39,934 nucleotides of DNA, from the NCBI GenBank assembly GCA_001795795.1, contig MGKV01000009.1, positions 7,260-47,193 of the forward strand. Reading direction: 5' to 3'. Below are positions 1 to 6,973 of this stretch, piece after piece. A program made the position numbers and the translations under genes. Numbering within the stretch: the first letter of the stretch is position 1; every line of letters begins with the position of its first letter. Source of the DNA: Candidatus Yanofskybacteria bacterium RIFCSPLOWO2_02_FULL_45_18. Its GTDB lineage: Bacteria; Patescibacteriota; Minisyncoccia; 2-02-FULL-40-12; GWA2-44-9. The notes beneath the pieces are model-generated. The model worked only from the letters and a program-made list of their open reading frames with translations. It had not been told where the DNA came from and ran no database searches.

Positions 1-40
1 TTCCGCGTTGGTCTGTGTCTAGTCCGCTAATGTCCGCAGT
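1..40. repeat. Third ~11-bp repeat cluster at the window edge, inside lepA
   Basis: The first 40 bases have the same make-up and orientation as 1093-1132; both contain GT(C/T)GGTCTGTGT followed by AGTC and TCCG units. The LepA protein becomes unrecognisable exactly here, so this is probably the upstream border of a second inserted element whose body lies outside the window. Confidence 0.65.
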
Positions 41-1324
41 AGTAATAGTATCCCCGACTTTAATCTGCCCGGGGTCTTTCAGTCCGGTGGCAATGTAGCC
101 GATCTGCCCATTCTCCAAGGCCGGGCCTTGTACTAAAGCCGGAGAAAAATAACCGACCTCAAGAACTTCGGCTTTGGCTTTGGTGGCCGCCGTCATAATC
201 TTGTCGCCGTGCCTGAATGAACCGTCAAATACGCGCACAAAGGCAATGATGCCTTTGTAGGTGTCAAATGCGGAATCAAATATGAGAGCGCGGGGACTGC
301 GAGCGTCGCCATTTTCCCGTGGCGGCGGAATCCACCTGATTACATCCTCCAAAAGCTCCTTCACGCCCTGGCCGGTCTTCGCCGAAATTTTATGTATTTT
401 AACATCGGGGTCATCCAGCAAGTACTGAATTTCTTCTTCAATTTCGTCCGGGCGGGCATTGGGCAAGTCAATTTTATTTATCGCCGGAATGATGGTCAGA
501 CCTTGTTGCTGAGCCAAATGCAAGTTCGCTAATGTCTGGGCCTGTATGCCCTTAGTCGCGTCAACCAGCAAAATCGCTCCTTCAACCGCCGCTAAAGAAC
601 GGGAAACTTCGTATGAAAAGTCCACATGGCCGGGAGTATCAATCAAGTTGAGGATATAATCCTCAACTTGCGCAGACTTACGCGGACTGGACGCAGACTG
701 ACGCTGACCATCAGACGAATCCTTAATAATACGTCTGAAGGAAACATCTGTACTGCCAAAATTAACCAGCAACGCAAGATGATATTGGCAACCCTTCAGA
801 TAGCTCCAAAGTTGTTGCTCTTGCGGTCTGCCTATTTCAGGTAAGGATTTGAGTTCAACCAATACCTTGTCTTCAATAATAAAATCCGGTACATAAGTTC
901 CCACCTTTTTGTTTTCGTAGAAAACATCTAGGATCTTCTCACTTTCAAAACTTAGCCCCAGTTTTTTAAACTCTTCTACTAACGCTTTGTGGTAAACAGT
1001 TTCTTTGTGCCCCAGACCCAAAACTTTCTTGACATTAAAAACCGCCCCTCGAATTTTATATGTTAATCCTTCATACAATAATCCGCCCTCCACGTCCGTG
1101 TCGGTCTGTGTATTAGTCTGCGTTAGTCCGTGGTTCGCATGATATATCATGCGAACAGGTTGCAACTTTATCGTTATTCCCCTCTCCCGCTCCAGTTCCA
1201 TCGTGTCAAGATACTGCTCCTGCATCTTGCGTTTCTCCACTGTTCCGGTCAGCTCTAAAAACCGGTCCGCCAGAGTCGACTTTCCGTGGTCAATGTGTGC
1301 GATTATACAGAAATTTCTTATCAT
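1..1324 (-). CDS. lepA: Elongation factor 4 (LepA), partial, with an in-frame domain insertion
   Basis: Translational GTPase that acts on the ribosome (back-translocation/assembly role known for the family). The gene starts at ATG 1324 and runs off the left edge, giving about 441 residues. Visible motifs are the P-loop AHIDHGKST (residues 9-17), switch I with RERGITIK (46-53), DTPGHVDF (229-236) and NKIDLPNA. Between the strand after switch I (LQPVRMIY) and the strand leading to DTPGH (YILNLI) orthologs have a turn of a few residues; here about 160 residues intervene (63-221) with no stop and no frame change. At the left edge the protein again departs from the family after VGDTIT, reading TADISGLDTDQRG, which looks like the start of a second insertion. 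The identification is secure; whether the interrupted protein is active is unknown. Confidence 0.93.
   Translation of the reverse strand, partial: MIRNFCIIAHIDHGKSTLADRFLELTGTVEKRKMQEQYLDTMELERERGITIKLQPVRMIYHANHGLTQTNTQTDTDVEGGLLYEGLTYKIRGAVFNVKKVLGLGHKETVYHKALVEEFKKLGLSFESEKILDVFYENKKVGTYVPDFIIEDKVLVELKSLPEIGRPQEQQLWSYLKGCQYHLALLVNFGSTDVSFRRIIKDSSDGQRQSASSPRKSAQVEDYILNLIDTPGHVDFSYEVSRSLAAVEGAILLVDATKGIQAQTLANLHLAQQQGLTIIPAINKIDLPNARPDEIEEEIQYLLDDPDVKIHKISAKTGQGVKELLEDVIRWIPPPRENGDARSPRALIFDSAFDTYKGIIAFVRVFDGSFRHGDKIMTAATKAKAEVLEVGYFSPALVQGPALENGQIGYIATGLKDPGQIKVGDTITTADISGLDTDQRG
644..670. repeat. 12-bp inverted repeat at the downstream junction of the lepA insert
   Basis: The arms CAAGTTGAGGAT and ATCCTCAACTTG flank a 3-nt loop. 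The half nearer the LepA C-terminal side encodes the conserved ILNL; the other half, on the insert side, is its mirror copy. Confidence 0.9.
668..718. repeat. Cluster of ~11-bp repeats, downstream side of the lepA insert
   Basis: On the + strand this reads as repeated CGCAGACTTACG, CGGACTGGACG and CAGACTGACG units. They resemble, on the opposite strand, the units at 1093-1132. In frame they encode a Ser/Gln/Arg-rich linker just before the restored LepA sequence EDYILNLIDTPGH. Confidence 0.75.
1093..1132. repeat. Cluster of ~11-bp repeats, upstream side of the lepA insert
   Basis: Short units such as GGACTAACGCA, GACTAATACACA and GACCGACACGGA (lepA sense) follow one another with a period near 11 bp. 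The cluster is an approximate inverted counterpart of the one at 668-718, so together they behave like terminal inverted repeats around the GxxExxY domain. Confidence 0.75.
1133..1156. repeat. Perfect 24-bp palindrome at the upstream junction of the lepA insert
   Basis: The arms GTTCGCATGATA and TATCATGCGAAC are fully self-complementary with no loop. The palindrome spans LepA residues V57 to N64, so it is made partly of ordinary LepA codons and partly of the first inserted bases. Confidence 0.9.
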
Positions 1325-1345
1325 AAACTTATTCGCTTAAGTTTA
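1324..1345 (-). promoter_or_regulatory. Hairpin abutting the lepA start codon
   Basis: In the lepA mRNA sense TAAACTTA and TAAGTTTA (8-bp arms, 6-nt loop) lie directly before ATG, with the A of the ATG at the base of the stem. No Shine-Dalgarno sequence is seen. It could limit start-codon access; the function is inferred only. Confidence 0.4.
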
Positions 1346-1510
1346 TCCCAATCTATCACGCTAGTTTATACAAAATACCACGATTTTCCTGATAAATCCA
1401 GCTTAGCTCCGGTCACAAATTTTAGTTCTAAGTTTAAAAGTATTCCTTTACCCAAGAGCAAACCCATACCAGTTTTTATATCCAGCACGTTCGCAAATCT
1501 ACCAAAATCT

Positions 1511-1551
1511 GAAAAAAATAGAGGCCGTTCCCACCAAAGGCGGAAACGGCC
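1511..1551 (-). terminator. Rho-independent terminator after the DUF4012 gene
   Basis: On the - strand a GC-rich stem (GGCCGTTTCC pairing with GGGAACGGCC, one mismatch) is followed by TATTTTTTTC. A second small stem, AGTCCAA/TTGGACT, lies just before it at 1556-1576. The stretch 1325-1606 otherwise holds no convincing gene. Confidence 0.75.
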
Positions 1552-1606
1552 GAAGAGTCCAAGGGACAATTGGACTTGCAATGGCCTAAATAGCTGTTTT
1601 TGTGCC

Positions 1607-4087
1607 CTATTTAAACCCAATACTTATTAGTAGGTCCTTATCCAAAGCCATGTCTAAACTATAGAGACTGCCGATTTGACTTAATAATGGCAAAGACTTA
1701 ACAACTTGTGTTTCTTTGGAGACATCTAAAACGAACTCAAAATTATCTATCGTTAGACCGGGTTGCTTTTGCACCAGCAACTTGTAATCACTGCGTGCGT
1801 ACTCAAGCGGAATTGAGTATTCCAGTTCTACGGTTTTGGTCTCGCCCGGATTGACGATCATCCAAAAGCCAAAGACAGTTTTACCGCTTTCGCTGGTAAT
1901 ACTTACTCCTTTATCTTTTAAATATTCCCCTTTCTCTATCGCCACTAGGTCTGGATCTTGGGCAAAACCGGCATTGGCGTAATTTATCAGCGGACTGAAT
2001 GTGGCATTGGAATTGCCGACAATGTCGGAAAAAGTCGAACCGTCCGGTGCCAGCACCCGCACATAGGCCGGACTTTGCTTATTGTAAAAACCCAGAGCCG
2101 AACTGCCGCCATTATGACGACGGGTTAGAAAAATCCTGTGTTTTACCGCTCCATCCTGCATAATGGTGCTGACCTTAAGCGAAGTTGACGTCACAAGGTC
2201 GCTCTTGGAACCTCTGACATTGGCGATATTGACCATCACGGAATCAAAGTCCCCACCCGCAACTTGTCCGCCAAAACCTTTCTCAATGGCAAAATTTTCC
2301 AGCGACAGATCTTTGAAATACATCAGCACATCTTTTTGCTCAAGGCGGGTTGCCAGTATGTTAAAAATTTTCAACCAATTGCTCTGGCTGGTTGAATAAA
2401 TTCTTTTTAAAAGTTCGGGCGCTAGGTCAACCAATATCTGCTTGGGCTGAGTTCGGTTCTCTCCGTATTCAATCTGCGTTTGAAGGGATGCCAAGAAGTT
2501 GTTGCTATCCAGCACCAGTTTGTAACTAGGCAATGCCACCGGTCCGATAACATTCAGCATCTCAACTAATATTTTGGGGCTGATAGTAATAACACCGTCA
2601 ACATCACTGCCGGATTCTTTTTTGTAGAACTGGGCCGTCTTTTTGGCTGAAGCGGGAAAGTCAACGAACCAGTTGGCATCGCGCATGGCCCAGGTCGGGG
2701 TGATATGCTGTAATGGCTTGGGCGGTATGATATTTTCCTTGATCTGGCCGTCAAGATTATAGGCATCATCCACAAAAAAATCTTTTAATACGCCATCTTG
2801 AAAAGTCAATATGCCATAACTTCCCACAAAGCCGCCGGTCGGACGCAGTTCGCTGTAATTTTGGAACAACAAGAGATACCTTTTGGTGCCCTGATTGCCG
2901 ATAAGATTGGTCAGAAAGTTGGCATAACCGATGCCATCACGAGTTAAACGCTGAATCTCTGGCAACTTATTTTTAAAAGAAACAAACATTGGTCTTTTGT
3001 TTTCGGGAATCAATGAATCGTCAACATTCACCAGAAAACCCAATGCTTCTCCGATTTGCCGTTCAGCAGTTATCAAAGCATCTTTTATCGTTTGCGCTAT
3101 TCCCGCCCTCAAAACACCGCCGGCGCCAGTCGGTTCAAGCAAAGCGCCGGTTTTGGCGATAGCCTCCATGGCGTTGGACATATTCTGGCCGGCGCCGGAA
3201 ACAACACGGCCCGCCTCGGCCAAGTTCTTGGCTGACTTAAGCTTATCCGCCCCCGGCAACTCAGCCAGCAAACTGCTTATATCGGCGCTGATGAAATTCA
3301 AATTTTCGCCCGCGCGAGAAAACTCCTGATAAGCTTTGGCGAAGTCGTAAGAAGCCGAAGCAAAATTAAAAGACCTAAGGTTGCCCTCGGCATTCTCAAG
3401 ATTTTTTACCGCCGAATCTCCGTTTTTGACAACTTCGTTCTTGACGTCAAAACCGCTTTTCCAAAAATAAGTAATCCCCGCAACCACAACTGCCACCAGC
3501 AAAATGGTGGAAATTGAATTTTTAAACATCCGCGCCGGACTGCGCCGCGGCGATTTATATGATTTATTGTAAAAATCACTGACAAAAGATTCTATTTCGG
3601 AAGAGCCGACCCCAAGAGTATTTTTGACAGACGCCAAACGATTAAAACCGGGAATGTGTTCATCTTCCGAATTTTCTTCCGTTTCCGTCGGCTTGGCCGT
3701 TTCTTTAACAAGAAAAGGGACAATAAAAGATTTATCAAGCTGGGCGGCTGATAATATGCGGTGATAATAAAGACCTTCAAAATGATTATCTTTCTTACCG
3801 ACAATAGGACGCTGGCGCGGCTTGAAGCCATGGTATTTGTCAAAAACTTTGCCGCCAACTTGGGTCAGTTCCGCTTGCGAATCCAGTTTTTCATTTAGGG
3901 CTTCTTCAAATTCCCGCAAAGCAATACTCTTAGGGTCAACCGCAGCGGTTCGCCGCGCTTCAATACTGGGAATGTCAAATTCTTCATCTAAAATATCCAT
4001 CACTTTTTTCTCAACACCAAAACTTCCAGTCCGGACTGGCCTTACATCAAACATCGCCCCTAGTATCTTGTTTCCCTTTGGGGGCAT
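1607..4087 (-). CDS. DUF4012 domain-containing membrane protein
   Basis: An 826-residue protein with a cytoplasmic N-terminal ~190 residues (low complexity, acidic), one membrane segment at about 190-210 (ISTILLVAVVVAGITYFW) and a large extracytoplasmic part. The DUF4012 hallmark is clear in RYLLLFQNYSELRPTGGF followed by VGSYGILTF. Proteins of this family occur widely in CPR and Actinobacteria next to polysaccharide genes; the biochemical role is unknown. Here it is last in a run of glycan genes on the same strand, 234 bp after the GT4 gene at 4322-5461. The ATG at 4087 is supported by a TATAAT box 7 nt upstream. The gene ends in a good terminator. Confidence 0.88.
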   Translation of the reverse strand: MPPKGNKILGAMFDVRPVRTGSFGVEKKVMDILDEEFDIPSIEARRTAAVDPKSIALREFEEALNEKLDSQAELTQVGGKVFDKYHGFKPRQRPIVGKKDNHFEGLYYHRILSAAQLDKSFIVPFLVKETAKPTETEENSEDEHIPGFNRLASVKNTLGVGSSEIESFVSDFYNKSYKSPRRSPARMFKNSISTILLVAVVVAGITYFWKSGFDVKNEVVKNGDSAVKNLENAEGNLRSFNFASASYDFAKAYQEFSRAGENLNFISADISSLLAELPGADKLKSAKNLAEAGRVVSGAGQNMSNAMEAIAKTGALLEPTGAGGVLRAGIAQTIKDALITAERQIGEALGFLVNVDDSLIPENKRPMFVSFKNKLPEIQRLTRDGIGYANFLTNLIGNQGTKRYLLLFQNYSELRPTGGFVGSYGILTFQDGVLKDFFVDDAYNLDGQIKENIIPPKPLQHITPTWAMRDANWFVDFPASAKKTAQFYKKESGSDVDGVITISPKILVEMLNVIGPVALPSYKLVLDSNNFLASLQTQIEYGENRTQPKQILVDLAPELLKRIYSTSQSNWLKIFNILATRLEQKDVLMYFKDLSLENFAIEKGFGGQVAGGDFDSVMVNIANVRGSKSDLVTSTSLKVSTIMQDGAVKHRIFLTRRHNGGSSALGFYNKQSPAYVRVLAPDGSTFSDIVGNSNATFSPLINYANAGFAQDPDLVAIEKGEYLKDKGVSITSESGKTVFGFWMIVNPGETKTVELEYSIPLEYARSDYKLLVQKQPGLTIDNFEFVLDVSKETQVVKSLPLLSQIGSLYSLDMALDKDLLISIGFK

Positions 4088-4094
4088 TGCTTAC

Positions 4095-4100
4095 ATTATA
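4095..4100 (-). promoter_or_regulatory. -10 box giving a leaderless DUF4012 transcript
   Basis: TATAAT ends 7 nt before ATG, so the expected +1 coincides with the start codon. No convincing -35 hexamer is seen at 16-18 bp. Confidence 0.5.
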
Positions 4101-4136
4101 TACTAAAAAGTCCGCAACATCTTGTGGACTATCTCG

Positions 4137-4210
4137 CCCCGCCACCCTCCTTTCTTAATCTGCCTGCACTCCAGCGGCTCGGCCAAGATTCAGAAAGGAG
4201 GGTGGCGGGG
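4137..4210. repeat. Long inverted repeat between the GT4 and DUF4012 genes
   Basis: Perfect 19-bp arms (4137-4155 and 4192-4210; outer part CCCCGCCACC / GGTGGCGGGG) enclose 36 nt. Pairing continues inward with interruptions (AATCT/AGATT, GCC/GGC). There is no T-run, so it may be a MITE-like or processing element rather than a simple terminator. The rest of 4088-4321 shows no gene. Confidence 0.8.
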
Positions 4211-4321
4211 TTTCACTGGTTTTAAACAAACAAAAAGCCGGATGGTTAGTCCGACAATAAACTGTAAAATATTGACAACTGATAATAATGTATATCAAAA
4301 TAGTCAGCATGCCAAGCAAAC

Positions 4322-5461
4322 CTAAACTGAGGTTAGTACTTCCAAGGTTTCTTCCGCGCATTTTTGCCAAGTGAACTTTGAAGCCCGCGCCAGTCCCTTT
4401 TCAACTATCGTTTTCCTCAACTTGATATCCGTCAGCACGTGCCGCATTGCCGCGGCAATTTCGCTAACATTGTGTGGATTCACCAAAATCCCAGCATCCC
4501 CTACCACCTCCGGCAGTGAAGAGTTGTTTGAAGCGATCACCGGCGCGCCACAGGCCATCGCTTCAAGCGCCGGCAGGCCAAACCCCTCAAAAAAAGAAGG
4601 GTAAACAAAGACCGAAGCTAAGTTGTAATAACCGGCGCGCTCCTCGTTAGAAATATGTCCCGCGAAGCGGATTTGATTTTTATGCAGCGAATCAACCGCC
4701 TCTTTAAATATGTCCCCATAGAGCCAGCCTGCGTCGCCGGCAACAACTAGGGCCAAGTCGTCAAACTGGTTGTCATTTTTGAGTAAATTAAATGCCCTTA
4801 TCAAACCGACGATATTTTTTCGCGGTTCCAGTTTGCCCATGAACAAAATAAATCTTTCGGGCAAATCCTTGCTTTTCCGAAAATCAGCAAGTTCTTCCGG
4901 ATTCAGGAGGCGCATTGACAAGGATGCGCCGGAATAAATGACTTTTATATTGGCCGGGTCAATCGCGTATTTCTCAACCAAATCATTCTTAGTTGACTCC
5001 GACACGGCGATAATCTTATCCGACATCCGCGCCTGCCAAACTGGACGCATTTCAAAGTTGTGCCAAATCTTCTGCCGCCACGAAAAAAATCCGGGAAAAC
5101 GAAGGTAAGAAAGGTCGTGGAAAGCGGTAACTCGTTTTGCCGTTGGAGACAAAGAGCTAATCAAAAAATGCGGCGAAAAGAAAACATCTACCCCGTCTAA
5201 TAATCTGTCAATTTTCGGCCATGAAAAAATCCGTGTAGAATACGCCAGCAAGTGATTGGGATATTTAAACTTTTTAACTTCAACATTAGGCAGTCTTAGC
5301 CAGTCATAATCCGGCAGTTCGTGGCGGTAAGAAGAAAAAAACAACTTGTATCTTATCGAGCTGTCCAACGGCAAGAGGCGCGACAAAAGCTGTTCGGCAT
5401 ATTCTTCAATACCGCTTTTGATTGGATTACCCAGAACACGAACATCAATGCCGATATGCAT
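4322..5461 (-). CDS. Glycosyltransferase family 4 (GT-B)
   Basis: A 379-residue retaining glycosyltransferase of the GT4 type, expected to transfer a sugar from a nucleotide donor in the cytoplasm during surface glycan assembly. It has an N-terminal Rossmann half (MHIGIDVRVLGNPIKSGIEEYA), the hinge and donor half beginning FILFMGKLEPRKNIVGLI, and the donor-site E-x7-E motif FEGFGLPALEAMACGAPVIAS. Length is typical. It lies directly downstream of another GT4 gene in a polysaccharide cluster, separated only by repeat sequence. The acceptor and donor cannot be told from sequence. Confidence 0.9.
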   Translation of the reverse strand: MHIGIDVRVLGNPIKSGIEEYAEQLLSRLLPLDSSIRYKLFFSSYRHELPDYDWLRLPNVEVKKFKYPNHLLAYSTRIFSWPKIDRLLDGVDVFFSPHFLISSLSPTAKRVTAFHDLSYLRFPGFFSWRQKIWHNFEMRPVWQARMSDKIIAVSESTKNDLVEKYAIDPANIKVIYSGASLSMRLLNPEELADFRKSKDLPERFILFMGKLEPRKNIVGLIRAFNLLKNDNQFDDLALVVAGDAGWLYGDIFKEAVDSLHKNQIRFAGHISNEERAGYYNLASVFVYPSFFEGFGLPALEAMACGAPVIASNNSSLPEVVGDAGILVNPHNVSEIAAAMRHVLTDIKLRKTIVEKGLARASKFTWQKCAEETLEVLTSV

Positions 5462-5503
5462 AGAAAATAGAATCTAGAATTTAGAATCTAGAAAATTCAA
5501 GAT
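5461..5503. repeat. Heptad-type repeats between the two GT4 genes
   Basis: AGAATCTAGAATTTAGAATCT is built of 7-bp units (TAGAATC, TAGAATT). It forms the intergenic gap and also encodes the last residues (NFLDSKF) of the upstream glycosyltransferase, so the repeat has grown into the 3' end of the gene. Confidence 0.7.
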
Positions 5504-6556
5504 ATTTTTTTTAAAAATTTCGGTGCTGAACTTTTCAGCTTGGGCGCGGCATAGTTTCGGACCAAAATGCATATTTTCAAAACGCCTAATGGCCTCAATC
5601 AAAAAATCCGGTCCTTGCTGGTCAAAAAATATGCCCGTTTGTCCGTCAGCCACCGTTTCCAGCGCTCCTCCGCCACGGTATGCGATTACCGGCTTACCCG
5701 AAGCCATCGCTTCCAGAGGCACAATGCCAAAATCTTCCTCTTGCGGAAAAATAAGAGCGCGGGCGCCGGAGTAAAGTTCGGCCAGTTTTTCATCGCCGAC
5801 ACAATCAAGAAACTCAATATTGAAGCCAGCCATCTTTTTGAGACTATTCATTTCAACCCCGGTACCGGCTATTTTGAGCGGCAAGCCAAGCTTGTTAAAA
5901 GCGCGGATTGCCAAATCAAACTTTTTATAGGCCACCAGACGGCCGACCATCAGAAAATAGCCGTTATGATTATGGCTAACATTAAATTGGCTTATATCAA
6001 CCGGAGGATATATAACCTCGGCATTCTGAAGATAATATTTTTTGACCCTGTCTTTTACAAAATCTGAAATAGCGACAAACTCATCAACCCGCAATGACGC
6101 TTCTCTGTCCCATACCCGCAAATAAGATACGGACGGCGGCAGAAGTTTTTTTATAAATCCAGGGTAGCCGAAGTCCTCAACAAATTTTTGGCTGGAATCC
6201 CACAAAAACCGCGGCGGCGTAAGGCAGTAGCAAACATGGCAGGTTGTCGGTTTGGTGATAATGCCTTTGGCAAAAGAGGCGGCAACCGACAAAACAATAT
6301 CAAAATCGGAAAAATCAAACTGTTCAATGGCCAAGGGCATCAGCAACGGAAAGAAACGATGGTATTTTTTAACTCCTGGCACTTTTTGGAGAAACGAGGT
6401 CCGTATTTCGTGCCCCGCAAAAATATCGCCGATAGCGTCGCGGTCGTAAAAAAGAGTGTAAATCGGCGCATCCGGAAAAAGCTCGCACAAAACTTTCAGC
6501 ACCCGTTCGGCTCCGCCGAATTGATTGAGATAGTCGTGGGCTAAAGCAATCTTCAT
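5474..6556 (-). CDS. Glycosyltransferase family 4 (GT-B)
   Basis: About 360 residues when started at MKIALAHDYLNQFGGAER; the frame is open 16 codons further up, but that part is repeat-derived (SGSIYYLPLSIYY) and is not used here. The N-terminal HDYLNQFGGAERV and the donor-binding region LIFPQEEDFGIVPLEAMASGKPVIA are typical of GT4 mannosyl/rhamnosyl-type transferases. The context (two GT4 genes, a sugar phosphotransferase, DUF4012) implies stepwise extension of a lipid-linked oligosaccharide. Substrate unknown. A TATAAT lies at 6609-6614 on the same strand, about 50 nt upstream. Confidence 0.9.
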   Translation of the reverse strand: MKIALAHDYLNQFGGAERVLKVLCELFPDAPIYTLFYDRDAIGDIFAGHEIRTSFLQKVPGVKKYHRFFPLLMPLAIEQFDFSDFDIVLSVAASFAKGIITKPTTCHVCYCLTPPRFLWDSSQKFVEDFGYPGFIKKLLPPSVSYLRVWDREASLRVDEFVAISDFVKDRVKKYYLQNAEVIYPPVDISQFNVSHNHNGYFLMVGRLVAYKKFDLAIRAFNKLGLPLKIAGTGVEMNSLKKMAGFNIEFLDCVGDEKLAELYSGARALIFPQEEDFGIVPLEAMASGKPVIAYRGGGALETVADGQTGIFFDQQGPDFLIEAIRRFENMHFGPKLCRAQAEKFSTEIFKKNILNFLDSKF

Positions 6557-6600
6557 AAACTGATAGTAAATAGAAAGTGGCAAATAGTAAATAGAACCTG
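6557..6600. repeat. Repeat-rich leader of the GT4 gene
   Basis: The unit TAGTAAATAG occurs twice with related AT-rich units between (TAGAAAGTGGCAAATAG). This belongs to the same general class of short tandem sequence seen at 5461-5503 and 31706-31783. Confidence 0.5.
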
Positions 6601-6630
6601 ACAAAACAATTATAAATATAATTTAGGCAC

Positions 6631-6654
6631 AAAAAAGCAGTATTTACATACTGC
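6631..6654 (-). terminator. Rho-independent terminator after the 83-residue protein gene
   Basis: On the - strand GCAGTA-TGTAAA-TACTGC is followed by TTTTTT, directly after the stop codon at 6656. Confidence 0.8.
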
Positions 6655-6655
6655 G

Positions 6656-6907
6656 TCATCTTGGAATAAATTTGAACAGTTTGTTCTTAAATAAAGTTAC
6701 CCTGCGAGAATCGCCCACCAGAATCATTGGTTCTCCCTCAAGAATAGTTCTGGACCAACAGCGTCTGACTGAATTATATATCTTAATCTTAATGCCAAAC
6801 CTGTCTTGAAGTCTTTTTATATTCTTTCCGGCCAATGGAGTCCCCTTGGGCACATAGAATTGGTAAAATACTGAATACACAGATTCTAATGATGTTAATG
6901 TCCGCAT
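6656..6907 (-). CDS. Small protein, possible lone TrkA-C/RCK-C-like domain
   Basis: 83 residues. The start is set at ATG 6907 because AGGAGG lies 5 nt before it, one of the few full Shine-Dalgarno sites in the window, and a good promoter lies just upstream. The open frame runs 16 codons further but would begin inside the promoter. The pattern VPKGTPLAGKNIKRLQDRFG and ILEGEPMILVGDSRRV resembles RCK-C (TrkA-C) regulatory domains (xGTPLxGKxI...L..GD). This resemblance is weak and from memory. The gene sits in the glycan cluster but has its own promoter and terminator, so it is likely an independent transcript. Function unknown. Confidence 0.6.
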   Translation of the reverse strand: MRTLTSLESVYSVFYQFYVPKGTPLAGKNIKRLQDRFGIKIKIYNSVRRCWSRTILEGEPMILVGDSRRVTLFKNKLFKFIPR

Positions 6908-6926
6908 CAAACCTCCTTCTGAAATA

Positions 6927-6955
6927 TTTATAACATATAGTTCTTGGGTTATCAA
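6927..6955 (-). promoter_or_regulatory. Sigma-70-type promoter of the 83-residue protein gene
   Basis: -35 TTGATA (6950-6955), 17-bp spacer, -10 TATAAA (6927-6932), placed about 20 nt upstream of the AGGAGG-equipped ATG at 6907. Confidence 0.7.
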
Positions 6956-6973
6956 GAACGGCCGGAACTCCGC

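Larger units (their letters stand above)
662..1138 (-). mobile_element. GxxExxY / PD-(D/E)XK-like domain inserted in lepA
   Basis: In lepA numbering the insert covers residues ~63-221 and its core ~84-200. The core carries GHKETVY (105-111), the GxxExxY signature, and the nuclease-type pattern PD at 146-147 followed by ELK at 157-159, so D147, E157 and K159 would be the catalytic set of a PD-(D/E)XK fold. I recognise it as the GxxExxY family (Pfam PDDEXK_3 / TIGR04256). The core is bordered on both sides by low-complexity linkers translated from ~11-bp repeats (TQTNTQTDTD on the left, DGQRQSASSPRKSAQ on the right). No transposase is present, and no intein splice motifs are visible. Whether it is mobile by itself is inference. 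Confidence 0.8.

Noticed and set aside
626-844. Open frame on the + strand
   Set aside because: It is the complement of the repeat-rich border of the lepA insert; no start signal and no recognisable protein.
662-1138. Intein or self-splicing intron as the explanation of the lepA insert
   Set aside because: No Cys/Ser/Thr nucleophiles or HN motif at the junctions, the frame is open throughout, and the core matches a GxxExxY domain rather than a splicing domain.
1366-1620. 84-codon open frame on the - strand after the DUF4012 gene
   Set aside because: It runs through the terminator hairpin and has no ribosome-binding site or family resemblance.
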